From: Paraburkholderia caribensis
GTDB taxonomy: Bacteria; Pseudomonadota; Gammaproteobacteria; Burkholderiales; Burkholderiaceae
DNA: 64,000 nt
Reading direction: 5' to 3'
NCBI RefSeq assembly: GCF_002902945.1
Contig: NZ_CP026102.1
Location: forward strand, 434,001-498,000
Below, one piece after another: positions 36,076-45,502 of this stretch. The position numbers and the translations under genes were made by a program. The notes below the pieces were generated by a model. The model was not told where the DNA came from. It searched no databases and saw only the letters and a list, made by a program, of their open reading frames with translations. Position 1 is the stretch's first letter, and each line of letters opens with the position of its first letter.

Positions 36076-37097
36076 TGTGTCCACCCCAGTTGCCAGTCGA
36101 TCGTCTTTGCGAGGCCGCTCTCGAAGTCCTCGGCGGGACCCCAGTCAAGCGCATCGGTGATCTTTGCGTTGTTGATCGCGTAGCGCCGGTCATGGCCCGC
36201 GCGGTCGTTGACGAACTCGATCAGCCGTTCGTGCGGCGCGCGTCCCGGAATCCGTTCGTCGAACAGCCGGCAGATCAAGGCGACGACATCGTTGTTACGC
36301 CACTCGTTGCAGCCGCCGATGTTGTATGTTTCGCCGAGCTGTCCGTGCGTGAGCACACGGTGAAGCGCGCGGCAGTGATCGTCGACGTAGAGCCAGTCGC
36401 GAATGTTCTGACCGTCGCCATACACGGGTATAGGCTTGCCTTCGAGGCAATTTCGGATCACCGTCGGAATGAACTTTTCGCCGTGCTGGCGCGGCCCGTA
36501 GTTGTTCGAGCAGTTGGTCGTGACGACGGGCAAACCGTAGGTGTGGAAATACGCTCGCACCAGATGGTCTGAGGCCGCCTTGCTGGCGGAGTACGGCGAA
36601 TTGGGCGTATAGGGCGTGGTCTCAGCGAATGGCGGATCGTTCGGGCTCAGCGAGCCGAACACTTCGTCGGTCGAGATGTGATGAAAGCGCCGCGTGCGCG
36701 CAACCTCCAGCGGGTCGCGTTCCTGGGGGCTGAGCCACGCGGCCCGTGCGGCTTCGAGCAGCGTGAAGGTGCCGTTGACGTTGGTGCGCACGAATTCGCC
36801 GGGATGCGTAATCGAGCGGTCGACATGGCTCTGCGCGGCGAAGTGCACGACGGTGTCGATCTGATGCTCGTCGAAGAGTTGCGTGACGAGCGATGAATCG
36901 CAGATGTCGCCGTGCACGAAGACGTGCCTGTCCGGCGCGGGCAGATCGGACAGGTTGTCGAGTGTGCCCGCATACGTCAGCAGATCGAGGTTGACGATGT
37001 GCACGGCAGGGTCCGACCGCAGCATGTGGTGCACGAAGTTGGATCCGATGAAGCCGGCGCCGCCGGTCACGAGCAGGGTTGTAGGCGTATAGCGCAT
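36072..37097 (-). CDS. rfbB: dTDP-glucose 4,6-dehydratase
   Basis: Second step of dTDP-L-rhamnose synthesis: converts dTDP-glucose to the 4-keto-6-deoxy sugar using bound NAD. The motif TGGAGFIGSNFVHHML begins near residue 10, HFAAQSHVDRSI near 85, STDEVFGSL (catalytic Ser/Thr-Asp-Glu) near 140 and YSASKAASDHL (Tyr-x3-Lys) near 170, then NCSNNYGPRQ. The 341 residues are normal. The start shares one base with the rfbD stop (TGATG). Confidence 0.97.
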   Translation of the reverse strand: MRYTPTTLLVTGGAGFIGSNFVHHMLRSDPAVHIVNLDLLTYAGTLDNLSDLPAPDRHVFVHGDICDSSLVTQLFDEHQIDTVVHFAAQSHVDRSITHPGEFVRTNVNGTFTLLEAARAAWLSPQERDPLEVARTRRFHHISTDEVFGSLSPNDPPFAETTPYTPNSPYSASKAASDHLVRAYFHTYGLPVVTTNCSNNYGPRQHGEKFIPTVIRNCLEGKPIPVYGDGQNIRDWLYVDDHCRALHRVLTHGQLGETYNIGGCNEWRNNDVVALICRLFDERIPGRAPHERLIEFVNDRAGHDRRYAINNAKITDALDWGPAEDFESGLAKTIDWQLGWTQ

Positions 37098-37984
37098 CAG
37101 TGGGCAGCCCAGTGGTCAAGTACTTCGATAAGGCCGTCTTTCCATGGGCGTGCGTCGAAGCCGAGCAGCGCTCGCGTCGTACCCATGTCGAGTGCGGAGT
37201 TTTTCGGTCGGGGCGCGGGCAGCGGGTACTCTTCTGTCGCAATGGGCCGCAACACGGGCATCTCGTCGATCATTCCGCGCGCTGCGGCATAAGCGAGCGT
37301 CGCGCTGGCGAGTCCGTGCCATGTCGTGACGGGCGAGCCCGTGTAGTGATAGGTGCCCCAGGGAATCGAGGTGTTGCGGCCTGCGCGAAGGTGCCGGTCA
37401 GCGAGCGCTAGCAGCACCTCGGCGATCGCGCCGGCATGCGTCGGCGCGCCGAACTGGTCGGCGACGATGCTGAGTTCGCTCCGCTCGCGCGCGAGACGCA
37501 GCATGGTCTTCACGAAATTGTTGCCGTGCGCGCCGAATACCCACGAGACGCGCAGAATCACGTGTTGTCGCAACCGCGCACGGATCGCTTCTTCGCCTGC
37601 CCATTTGCTCTTTCCATAGGTGCCGGCAGGTGTGCCGGGATCGTCCGGTGCGTATGCCTCGGGGTGCGAGCCGTCGAACACGTAGTCCGTGGACAGATGA
37701 AGCAGCGGCGTGCGCGTGCGGGCGAGTGCACTGGACAGCACCGCGACGGCATCGCAATTGACGGCGAAGGCTGCTTCGGCATCGCTCTCTGCACGATCGA
37801 CAGCGGTATAGGCGGCCGCGTTGATGACGATGCGCACATCGTGCTCACGCAACGCTTCCATTACGGCGTCGCGATCCGTGATGTCGAGCGAGTGCCGGTC
37901 AAGCCCGACGACCTGGCGGTCGCCTGCGCGCAGCACGAGTTCGCGGCCTACCTGGCCGCCTGCGCCGAGTACGAGAATCGTCAT
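37097..37984 (-). CDS. rfbD: dTDP-4-dehydrorhamnose reductase
   Basis: Final reduction to dTDP-L-rhamnose with NAD(P)H. The fold starts MTILVLGAGGQVGREL, with NAAAYTAVDRAES (about residues 60-73), STDYVFDGS near 100 and GTYGKSKWAGE (Tyr-x3-Lys). Length about 295 residues is usual. The start at 37984 is fixed by AGGAGG six bases upstream; a longer in-frame leader is not protein-like. The operon order here is rfbA-C-D-B. Confidence 0.96.
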   Translation of the reverse strand: MTILVLGAGGQVGRELVLRAGDRQVVGLDRHSLDITDRDAVMEALREHDVRIVINAAAYTAVDRAESDAEAAFAVNCDAVAVLSSALARTRTPLLHLSTDYVFDGSHPEAYAPDDPGTPAGTYGKSKWAGEEAIRARLRQHVILRVSWVFGAHGNNFVKTMLRLARERSELSIVADQFGAPTHAGAIAEVLLALADRHLRAGRNTSIPWGTYHYTGSPVTTWHGLASATLAYAAARGMIDEMPVLRPIATEEYPLPAPRPKNSALDMGTTRALLGFDARPWKDGLIEVLDHWAAH

Positions 37985-38030
37985 CGTGCGCCTCCTGTCG
38001 GCGCGCACACACCGCATAGCCTCTCGCGCT

Positions 38031-38603
38031 TCATATCGTGACCTCACGCGAGGCAGCCAGCCTCAGCGGTTCGAGTTCCTTCAGGAGCGGAAGAACGCGA
38101 TCCTTGCCGGACAGGGTCGCGGCGTCGGCGGGCAGCGGCCACTTGATACCGATGTCCGCGTCGTTCCAGCGCACGCCCGCATCGGATTGCGGGTCGTAGA
38201 ACGTCGTGCATTTGTAGGCGAAGTCGGCGTCCTCGGACAGCACGCAAAAGCCGTGTGCGAAGCCGGGAGGAATCCACAGCATGCGGTGACGCACGTCGTC
38301 GAGCGTGACGCCGACCCAGTGGCCGTAGGTGGGTGAACTCTCGCGGACATCGACGGCGACGTCGAATACGGTGCCGCGGGCGGCGCGCACGAGCTTGCCT
38401 TGCGGATTGCGCCGTTGGAAGTGAAGGCCGCGCAGCACGCCGCGCCGCGAGCGCGACTGATTGTCCTGTACGAACTTCACGTTCACGCCTGCCGTCGCAA
38501 GCCATGTTTCGCGGAAGGTTTCGACGAAGAAGCCGCGCTCGTCGCCGAATACGCTCGGCTCGAGTATCAGCACTCCGGGAATATCGGTTTCGATGATGTT
38601 CAA
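38031..38603 (-). CDS. rfbC: dTDP-4-dehydrorhamnose 3,5-epimerase, TTG start
   Basis: A 190-residue cupin enzyme that double-epimerises the 4-keto sugar. It shows FVETFRETWL, VQDNQSRSRRGVLRGLHFQ with the catalytic His, KLVRAARGTVFDVAVD, then IPPGFAHGF and CTTFYDP. No ATG precedes the conserved start; TTG at 38603 overlaps the rfbA stop (TTGA) and has AGGAGA seven bases upstream, so it is the best start and is likely coupled to rfbA. Confidence 0.95.
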   Translation of the reverse strand: MNIIETDIPGVLILEPSVFGDERGFFVETFRETWLATAGVNVKFVQDNQSRSRRGVLRGLHFQRRNPQGKLVRAARGTVFDVAVDVRESSPTYGHWVGVTLDDVRHRMLWIPPGFAHGFCVLSEDADFAYKCTTFYDPQSDAGVRWNDADIGIKWPLPADAATLSGKDRVLPLLKELEPLRLAASREVTI

Positions 38604-39502
38604 AGCGCGATCTCCTGCTGCAGCAGGTTGATGAGATACTGGCCATAGCCATTCTTCAGAAGCGGCGATGCGAGGCGCTCGACGTCCTCGCCGCCGATCC
38701 ATCCGCGTCGCCAGGCGATCTCTTCCGGACACGCGATCTGCAGCCCCTGACGCGCCTGCATCAGATGGACGAAGTTGGCGGCGTCGAGCAGCGATTCGTG
38801 CGTGCCCGTATCCAGCCACGTGTAGCCGCGACCCATCAGCTCGACGCTGAGCCGGCCCTGGGCGAGATACGCGCGGTTCAGGTCGGTGATTTCAAGCTCG
38901 CCGCGAGCCGATGGCCGGATCTCGCGCGCCATCCGCACGACATCGCAGTCGTAAAAATAGAGGCCCGTCACGGCGTAATTGCTGCGAGGCTCGCGCGGCT
39001 TCTCTTCGAGGCTGGTCGCGTTGCCGTTGTCGTCGAGCGTGACCACGCCGTACCGCTGGGGATCGCTTACGTAGTAGCCGAAGATGCTCGCGCCTTCCTG
39101 TCTCGCGCCGGCACGCTCGAGCAAGGCGGTGAGGCCGGTCCCGTAGAAGATGTTGTCGCCGAGGATCAGCGCGGACGGACTGTCGCCCAGAAACTTCTCG
39201 CCGATAAGGAATGCCTGTGCGAGGCCATCGGGCTGCGGCTGGACCGCGTACGAAAGACTCAAGCCCCAGCTGGAACCGTCGCCGAGGAGCGTGGAGAACG
39301 CTGCGCTGTCCTGCGGCGTCGTGATGATGAGGATGTCTCTGATCCCGGCGAGCATCAGCGTCGAGAGCGGGTAATAGATCATCGGTTTGTCGTAGACAGG
39401 CATCAACTGCTTGCTGACTGAGCGTGTCAGTGGATGCAGGCGCGAACCGGTTCCTCCGGCGAGGATCAGGCCCTTGCGGGTGACGCGGTGCGTGACGGTC
39501 AT
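38600..39502 (-). CDS. rfbA: Glucose-1-phosphate thymidylyltransferase
   Basis: First step of dTDP-L-rhamnose synthesis, making dTDP-glucose. The signature KGLILAGGTGSRLHPLTRSVSKQLMP is clear at residues 10-35, then YDKPMIYYPLSTLM, ALILGDNIFYG (metal Asp) and VVTLDDNG. Length 300 residues. It is the first of four rml genes (A-C-D-B) and follows the sugar-phosphate transferase by about 60 bp. The protein contains the C-terminal YLINLLQQE typical of the long RmlA type. Confidence 0.97.
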   Translation of the reverse strand: MTVTHRVTRKGLILAGGTGSRLHPLTRSVSKQLMPVYDKPMIYYPLSTLMLAGIRDILIITTPQDSAAFSTLLGDGSSWGLSLSYAVQPQPDGLAQAFLIGEKFLGDSPSALILGDNIFYGTGLTALLERAGARQEGASIFGYYVSDPQRYGVVTLDDNGNATSLEEKPREPRSNYAVTGLYFYDCDVVRMAREIRPSARGELEITDLNRAYLAQGRLSVELMGRGYTWLDTGTHESLLDAANFVHLMQARQGLQIACPEEIAWRRGWIGGEDVERLASPLLKNGYGQYLINLLQQEIAL

Positions 39503-39562
39503 GGCAATCTCATGCGTGAGAGAGGAGAGAACACTTGATGTAGCGGCGAGGCAGGTGTTGCG

Positions 39563-40978
39563 TCAGTAGGCATGCAGCCCCCTGAAGCCGCGGAATATCG
39601 TCATCAGCACGATCTTCAGGTCGAGGCCGAACGTCCAGTTCTCGATGTAGTTGAGATCGAGGGCGACGCGGCCCTGCATCTTGTCGATGTGATCCGTCTC
39701 GCCGCGATAGCCGTTGATCTGTGCCCAGCCGGTAATGCCCGGCTTGATGCGGTACCGGCACATGTAGCCGTGCACGAGATCCTTGTATTGCTCATCGTGC
39801 TGAAGCGCATGCGGGCGCGGCCCGACAACCGACATTTCGCCCCGCAGCACGTTGATGAACTGCGGCAGCTCGTCGAGACTCGTGCGGCGCAGGAACGCGC
39901 CGACGGGCGTGACGCGCGGGTCGTGACGCCTCGCCTGGGTGAGCTTGCCCGGCTCTTCGTGATGCACGACCATGGTCCGGAACTTGTAGATCTGAAACTC
40001 GCTGCCGTTTATGCCCTTGCGCCATTGCCGGAAAAACACCGGCCCCGGCGATGACAGCTTCACCATGATCGCGATCGCCACCATTAGAGGCAGGATGGCG
40101 ATGAGCACCAGCGCGGCGAAGAACCGGTCGAATACTTCTTTGGGCACGAACCGGTGATCGGCAGGCGGGGAGGCCAGCAGATTGATGGCTGGCACGCCAA
40201 GCACTTCGTCGACGGCATGGTTGAAAAGCGCCGGGCCTTGCACGTTCGGGATGAAGCGGATGTTGACGAACTCGTGCTTGAACTCATGCAGGATCGCTTC
40301 GATGCGCGCTTCTTCGCGGAAGGTCACGAGCCACAGTTCGTCGATCACGCCGTCGCGCACCGTGGCTGCGAGAGATTCGAGCGACGTGATGACGGGTACG
40401 CCGCAGGAAAACTGCGCGGCCTCAGGGGTATCGTCGAAGACGCACACGCACTTGAAGCCACCCGCCGGAGTACGTTGCAGCTTCTCGACCAGCTGCATGC
40501 CGAATGCGTTCGCACCGACGATTGCGACGGACTTCATCTTCACGCGCGAGCGCGACTTCGTGACGTGCAACAGGCGATGGTTGGCCGAGCGCACCGTGAT
40601 CAGTAGAGCGAGCGTGACGGCGAACCATGCGCCGCACCAGAGCCGGGAAATCGAAAATGCTTGTTGAACCGCAAGCATAAACGCAATGCCAACGATGAAA
40701 ACCGTTGTCCAGCCTACGGTTATGCGCATTGCAACATGCCATAACGAATCGCGATCCGACGCTTTATAAATGCCGAGTGCGGGAAAGAGAATGCCACTCA
40801 TCGCCGTATTGAATGCGACAAGCACGACAATTGGCTGTGTCCATGAAGCTGAAATATCAAAACGCATAGAAAATGCGATTGCAGCACCAATGAGAACGAT
40901 GCAGGAGTCGAGTGCACGCGAAAAGAAACCAAGGCGGTAAACGACGGAATTGCTTTCCAGAAAGCGAGCCGCTTGCAT
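39563..40978 (-). CDS. Undecaprenyl-phosphate sugar phosphotransferase (WcaJ type)
   Basis: Starts repeat-unit assembly by moving a sugar phosphate, probably glucose-1-phosphate, onto undecaprenyl phosphate. A predicted 471-residue inner-membrane protein: four N-terminal helices (about residues 15-135), a CoA-binding-like Rossmann part (VAIVGANAFGMQLVEKLQ), one hydrophobic hairpin near 275, and the C-terminal transferase domain with VFFRQWRKGINGSEFQIYKF, RTSLDELPQFINVLRGEMSV and the final RYRIKPGITGWAQINGYRGE. ATG at 40978 has GGGGA upstream. It begins the leftward glycan operon; galU nearby supplies the precursor. Confidence 0.93.
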   Translation of the reverse strand: MQAARFLESNSVVYRLGFFSRALDSCIVLIGAAIAFSMRFDISASWTQPIVVLVAFNTAMSGILFPALGIYKASDRDSLWHVAMRITVGWTTVFIVGIAFMLAVQQAFSISRLWCGAWFAVTLALLITVRSANHRLLHVTKSRSRVKMKSVAIVGANAFGMQLVEKLQRTPAGGFKCVCVFDDTPEAAQFSCGVPVITSLESLAATVRDGVIDELWLVTFREEARIEAILHEFKHEFVNIRFIPNVQGPALFNHAVDEVLGVPAINLLASPPADHRFVPKEVFDRFFAALVLIAILPLMVAIAIMVKLSSPGPVFFRQWRKGINGSEFQIYKFRTMVVHHEEPGKLTQARRHDPRVTPVGAFLRRTSLDELPQFINVLRGEMSVVGPRPHALQHDEQYKDLVHGYMCRYRIKPGITGWAQINGYRGETDHIDKMQGRVALDLNYIENWTFGLDLKIVLMTIFRGFRGLHAY

Positions 40979-41551
40979 GACGTTTCCCCAATGGTTACTG
41001 ATTTCGGAATTAACGAAAAACACCTGATCTGACTGCCACGAAAAGCATCAACCGGCTTGCTGCGCCGCCCCTGCCGTCAATTTGGGCAGGGTCACGGGCC
41101 GCGACAATCAGGTGGTCGGCGCGGCGGCGGAGGTGACGGCACAGTTGAAGAATTCAGGACGTGCATTTCCCATTAAATTTAATACGCGAGAAATAATGTT
41201 CGTTCTGGCATCAGAAGCCGTTTTAACTCTTTTGCGTCGCATCATATCCAGGTAAAAAGCGGGAAAACCCGTACTGACGTCAAACGGCAAGATATTGACG
41301 CCGTAAGTCAATGCAATTGCCCGGTGCATACGTGCGAGCTGTATTTGCGCGACAAGGGTATTTCCTTTTTTCGTCAAAACATTGCCGTTTTTGGCCGCAA
41401 GCATCGATTGCACTGCAGCAAATGTACTATTCGGCTCATTGCGAGAGCGTTGCAGCTGCAATCGCAATTACCCGGCTTCTTTAAGTGAATTCAAAGCCGC
41501 CGGTATTTAACTTTTTGCAGCGGCTTTTGCCGCCGCCCAATGAGGTGGTGT
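40979..41551. promoter_or_regulatory. Divergent control region of the capsule/EPS locus
   Basis: The 573-bp gap between the two divergent glycan operons is AT-rich in its middle (41150-41400), holds the palindrome ATTAAATTTAAT (about 41172) and two hairpins (CCCTGCC/GGCAGGG near 41068-41091; GCGGC/GCCGC near 41519). No clear sigma-70 boxes or JUMPstart/ops element was found. A 119-codon - strand frame (41108-41467) is unsupported. Transcription of both operons must start here. Confidence 0.6.
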
Positions 41552-41803
41552 ATGAAAACGCTTCTTATGCTGGTTTCGGCAGCAGCGCTTGCGTTGCCTT
41601 CACTGTCATACGCGCAGGGCGAGGAGGGTGCCGCCGCTGCTGTGTCCGCTGCGACGGCGGGCGGCATCAGTGGAACTGCACTCGTCGTGGCGGGCGTCGT
41701 CGCAACGGCGGCCGTTGTTGCCGCTGTCGCGAGTGGCGGCGGCAATGGCACGTCCTCGACGGGAACGACGGGGACGACGGGTACCACTGGCACGACGCCC
41801 TGA
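41552..41803 (+). CDS. Small exported Thr/Gly-rich protein, GfcA/YjbE-like
   Basis: A predicted 83-residue protein with a signal peptide (MKTLLMLVSAAALALPSLSYAQ, cut after YA), then an Ala/Val-rich hydrophobic stretch with many small residues, and a C-terminal repeat of GTT/TGT (STGTTGTTGTTGTT). This form and its place before yjbF- and yjbH-like genes match GfcA (YmcD) and YjbE, the first gene of group 4 capsule and yjb operons. GAGGTGG lies before the ATG. Role unclear; it is needed for, or linked to, polymer export in those systems. Confidence 0.75.
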   Translation: MKTLLMLVSAAALALPSLSYAQGEEGAAAAVSAATAGGISGTALVVAGVVATAAVVAAVASGGGNGTSSTGTTGTTGTTGTTP

Positions 41804-41806
41804 TCC

Positions 41807-42511
41807 TTGCGCTTTCTCGAAATTGCGGGTCATGCCCGCTTCCGCCCCTACGCCCAGCGTTATCCGGTGACGCTCGCCCGCAGTCTGGCCTGCGCATCGA
41901 TCATCTTGCTGTGCGCCTGTACCCAGCCCATGCGCGCGATATCGGACAGCTACGCCTTCCTTCGTCAAACCAGCGAAGCACAAATCGAGCGCACGGTTCT
42001 CGCGAAAGATCAGCGGTATCTGAAGGTCTCCTCGCGAGGACGCACGGCGCTTCTCGTGCTTGGTTACATCGAGCGTGATCCGCAGGGAGACGTCGAAGTG
42101 TGGTACTCAGGCGCGCGCGAAGTGTTGCGCATTCAGAATGGCCGCCTTGTCGGCGCGACGGGTCTGTCGACGGAATGGGCGAACGTACGGCTGGCGTCGC
42201 CGCCGGACTGGCTAGCAGTTGCGGGCGTGACATCGTATGTGCGCCGACGCGATGTGATGCCGGGCTACGATTTCGATGAATACGACAAGGTGACGGTGCA
42301 GCCGATCAGCATGCCTTCGGACACTCGCTACACGGGCCCGGGCGCCGCGCAGTTGCGCTGGTACGTCGAGCGCTCGCAGGGGCGCATTGCGTTGCGCGAC
42401 GCGCGCTACGCAGTCGCGCAGAAAGCGGGCAAGGCTATCGTCGTGTACGGCGAACAATGTCTCGACCCAGGGCTATGCATCAGCTGGCAGCGCTGGCCCG
42501 CCGAAGCTTGA
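41807..42511 (+). CDS. YjbF/GfcB-family outer-membrane lipoprotein
   Basis: A predicted lipoprotein of about 210-234 residues. The lipobox LLCAC is preceded by SLACASII, so the mature form begins with Cys and is lipid-modified. The body carries LVLGYIERDPQGDVEVWYSG, a conserved YjbF stretch, and a C-terminal TDT-like ISWQRW. In E. coli GfcB/YjbF is encoded with GfcD/YjbH and takes part in capsule export. The start is uncertain: TTG at 41807 or GTG at 41867; the latter gives a cleaner signal peptide. It ends four bases before the yjbH-like gene. Confidence 0.82.
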   Translation: MRFLEIAGHARFRPYAQRYPVTLARSLACASIILLCACTQPMRAISDSYAFLRQTSEAQIERTVLAKDQRYLKVSSRGRTALLVLGYIERDPQGDVEVWYSGAREVLRIQNGRLVGATGLSTEWANVRLASPPDWLAVAGVTSYVRRRDVMPGYDFDEYDKVTVQPISMPSDTRYTGPGAAQLRWYVERSQGRIALRDARYAVAQKAGKAIVVYGEQCLDPGLCISWQRWPAEA

Positions 42512-42515
42512 CGTG

Positions 42516-45434
42516 ATGGCCAGCGGAGTCAAGGACGCGCTCGAGCGCGGAAGAAGCTATGCGTTCTATTGCTTGCTATCGTGTACAAGCGTGCCCGCAT
42601 TCGGAGCGCACGCTGTGACCATCAGCACACCGGTGCGGCTCGGCGACTGGCTGGCCGACAGGCTCGCCACGCCGCAAGCGCGCGAGCGTGATATCTACGT
42701 CACGGGCATCCAGTGGCAGTCGGCGCGCGAGCGCACCTTGCAGCAAGGTGCAAGGCAGACGCTGCTTGACCAGATCGGCTATCTGTCAGGACCGGACGTG
42801 CCGCCTCAGGCAGAGCGCGAGGGACTCGCCGCACTCGTTGCATCGCGACGGGCGACCGGCCGCGTCGTGCTCAAGCGCGCCGACCCACGCTGGCTGCAAG
42901 CCAACCCGAGCGACGATCCGATTCTGGACGCAGGCGATGCAGTCGCCATTCCGGAGCGGCCATCGAGTGTCACGGTGATCCGCGGCGACGGCTCGCTTTG
43001 CGCTGTGCCGTACGTCGCGCAAGCCGAGGCGTTGTACTACATCCGCGCCTGCAATCCCGATGCAGCCCCCGATTGGGCGTGGATCGCACAGCCGGACGGC
43101 GTCGTGCAGAAGGCGGCCGTTGCGCTGTGGAATCGCGCGCCGCAAGATCCGCCCGCACCCGGCGCATGGATCTGGGCGCCCAATCGCGACTCTGGCTGGC
43201 CCGAGTCGCTCTCAATCCGCCTCGCCGCTTTCTTCGCGACGCAGGGCCCCTCCGGACTGGACGATGAGGGACACGGCGTCGCGCCCGAGCAGCCTGCGCC
43301 CGCGGCGGCAGTGCCGCAAGCTGCGCAGTTCCGCGCGCGCGACCTGCCCGTCACGGCCAGCGATTGGGGCACGGCAGGGCTGTTGCAAACGCCTACCGCA
43401 CGCATGAACGAGGCGGGCGAAGCGTCGGTGGGCGTCTCGGTCACGTCGCCTTATACGCGGTACAACGTGATGCTGCAGCCGCTCGACTGGCTCGAGTTCG
43501 GCTTCCGCTATACCGACATCAGCTCGCAACGATATGGCCCTGCAACGCTGAGCGGCACGCAGAGCTACAAGGACAAGAGCATCGACTTCAAGGTTCGCCT
43601 GCTGAAGGAAACGGCCATCAGGCCGGCGCTCGCATTCGGCATGCGCGATGTCGGCGGGACGGGCCTGTTCTCCGGCGAGTATTTCGTTGCGAGCAAGCGC
43701 ACCGGGGATTTCGACTGGAGTCTCGGCGTGGGCTGGGGCTATCTCGGCGCACGCGGCGATATTCCGAACCCGCTGTCCGTGTTCAGCGACAGCTTCAGGA
43801 ACCGGCCTGCGTCGGACGTGAATGTGTCGAACTCCGGAACGTTCTCGCGCGGGTATTTTCGCGGCTCGATATCGTTGTTCGGCGGTGTGCAATATCAGAC
43901 GCCGTGGACACCGCTCATCCTGAAGCTCGAGTACGACGGCAACAATTACCAGAATGAACCGTTTCACCAGCGGTTTACTACGCGGTCGAGCTTCAATATC
44001 GGCGCGGTGTATCGCGTGACCTCGAATATCGATGTCACGGCCGCGTTGGAACGGGGCAACCGCGCGATGCTCGGCGTGACGCTGCATGGCAAGCTGAGCA
44101 ACATCGGCACGCCGAAGGTCAGCGATCCGCCGCCGATACCGGTTGCCATGCCGTCTTCGGCCGCGTCTTCGTCTGCTGTGCCGGCGCCGGCTCCGGCCGC
44201 CAATGGGTACGACTGGAGCGCGACCGCGCGGAACCTCGAACAGCAAACCGGCTTTACGGTGCAGAACGTCTATCGCGACGGCGCGCAACTCATCGTCGTG
44301 TTCGATCAGGTCGATGCGTTCTATCTCGAGGACAAGATCGATCGCATCGTGACCGTGCTGAACCGGGATGCGCCCCCGGACGTGCGTGCGTTCCGTATCA
44401 CGCTGCGTTCGCGCGGGCTGCCCGTCACCGGTTACGCCGTGATTCGCGACACGTGGGTGACGAATCACACGCGTGCATTGCCGCCCATCGACAGACAGCA
44501 GGCCGTGTACACGTCGCCCCCCGCGATCGTGCCGGACGAAGACATGCACCGCGCCGACGTCTACGAGGGCTCGCAGAAGCGCTTCTACGTCTCCGTGGGG
44601 CCTGCATACCAGCAGACCCTCGGCGGGCCGAACGGGTTCGTGCTCTATCAGATATCGGCCAATGCCTATACGGAAGCGCGTCTACGGCGCGATACGTGGC
44701 TTGCGGGCGATTTCAACCTCGGACTCGTCGACAACTACGACAAGTTCACCTACACGGCTCCGAGCAATTTGCCGCGCGTGCGCACGTATCTGCGCGAGTA
44801 CCTGACGACGTCCCGCTTCACGATGCCGCTGCTGCAACTCACGCACGTGGGTGCGATCGGCCGCGACCAATACTACAGCGTGTATGGCGGATACCTCGAA
44901 AGCATGTTCGCCGGCGTTGGCGCGGAGTGGCTCTATCGCCCGTGGGGCAGTTCGCTGGCGCTCGGTGTAGACGTGAACCGCGTGCGGCAGCGAGGTTTCA
45001 GGCAGGACTTCTCGTTGCGCGACTACTCCGTCACGACGGGCAACGTGACGCTCTATTGGGACACCGGCTGGAACGGCGTACGAGTCGATCTGAGCGTCGG
45101 ACAGTACCTCGCGAAGGATCGCGGTGCGACCCTCGACATTAGCCGCGTGTTCCGCAATGGCGTGACTATCGGCGCGTATGCGACGAAGACCAATGTGACG
45201 GGCGCGCAGTTCGGCGAAGGCAGTTTCGACAAGGGCATCTACGTGACGATTCCGTTCGATGCGCTGTTCACCCGTTCGACGGGAGGCGTCGCGGCAATCC
45301 GCTGGTCGCCGCTCACGCGCGACGGCGGCGCGAAGCTGGCGCGTCAATTCACGCTGTACGACATCACGGACAAAAGCAATCCGCGCAACTTGTGGTTCGC
45401 GCCGCCTTCGGCAGCGCAGACGGGTCCCGAGTAG
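42516..45434 (+). CDS. YjbH/GfcD-family outer-membrane protein with N-terminal GfcC-like part
   Basis: A large predicted protein of about 972 residues with a signal peptide (hydrophobic YAFYCLLSCTSVPAFGAHA). Residues about 30-290 look like the YjbG/GfcC type (VRLGDWLADRL, GAWIWAPNRDSGWPESLSIRLAAFFA). From about 315 onward the YjbH part follows: DWGTAGLLQTPTARMNEAGE, MLQPLDWLEFGFRYTD and many alternating beta strands predicted to form outer-membrane barrels, with FTLYDITDKSNPRNLW at the end. In the E. coli gfc and yjb operons these two parts are separate genes. Such proteins help export or remodel capsule; exact function is not settled. Confidence 0.82.
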   Translation: MASGVKDALERGRSYAFYCLLSCTSVPAFGAHAVTISTPVRLGDWLADRLATPQARERDIYVTGIQWQSARERTLQQGARQTLLDQIGYLSGPDVPPQAEREGLAALVASRRATGRVVLKRADPRWLQANPSDDPILDAGDAVAIPERPSSVTVIRGDGSLCAVPYVAQAEALYYIRACNPDAAPDWAWIAQPDGVVQKAAVALWNRAPQDPPAPGAWIWAPNRDSGWPESLSIRLAAFFATQGPSGLDDEGHGVAPEQPAPAAAVPQAAQFRARDLPVTASDWGTAGLLQTPTARMNEAGEASVGVSVTSPYTRYNVMLQPLDWLEFGFRYTDISSQRYGPATLSGTQSYKDKSIDFKVRLLKETAIRPALAFGMRDVGGTGLFSGEYFVASKRTGDFDWSLGVGWGYLGARGDIPNPLSVFSDSFRNRPASDVNVSNSGTFSRGYFRGSISLFGGVQYQTPWTPLILKLEYDGNNYQNEPFHQRFTTRSSFNIGAVYRVTSNIDVTAALERGNRAMLGVTLHGKLSNIGTPKVSDPPPIPVAMPSSAASSSAVPAPAPAANGYDWSATARNLEQQTGFTVQNVYRDGAQLIVVFDQVDAFYLEDKIDRIVTVLNRDAPPDVRAFRITLRSRGLPVTGYAVIRDTWVTNHTRALPPIDRQQAVYTSPPAIVPDEDMHRADVYEGSQKRFYVSVGPAYQQTLGGPNGFVLYQISANAYTEARLRRDTWLAGDFNLGLVDNYDKFTYTAPSNLPRVRTYLREYLTTSRFTMPLLQLTHVGAIGRDQYYSVYGGYLESMFAGVGAEWLYRPWGSSLALGVDVNRVRQRGFRQDFSLRDYSVTTGNVTLYWDTGWNGVRVDLSVGQYLAKDRGATLDISRVFRNGVTIGAYATKTNVTGAQFGEGSFDKGIYVTIPFDALFTRSTGGVAAIRWSPLTRDGGAKLARQFTLYDITDKSNPRNLWFAPPSAAQTGPE

Positions 45435-45502
45435 CGCGCTTTGCGTCCGCTTGCGGATGGCTGTATGCGATGGCCGCACTCTTCAATCTGTTGACTATGA
45501 CA

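Noticed and set aside
41108..41467. 119-codon - strand frame in the divergent capsule control region
   Set aside because: No ribosome site, no motif; it lies in AT-rich regulatory DNA.
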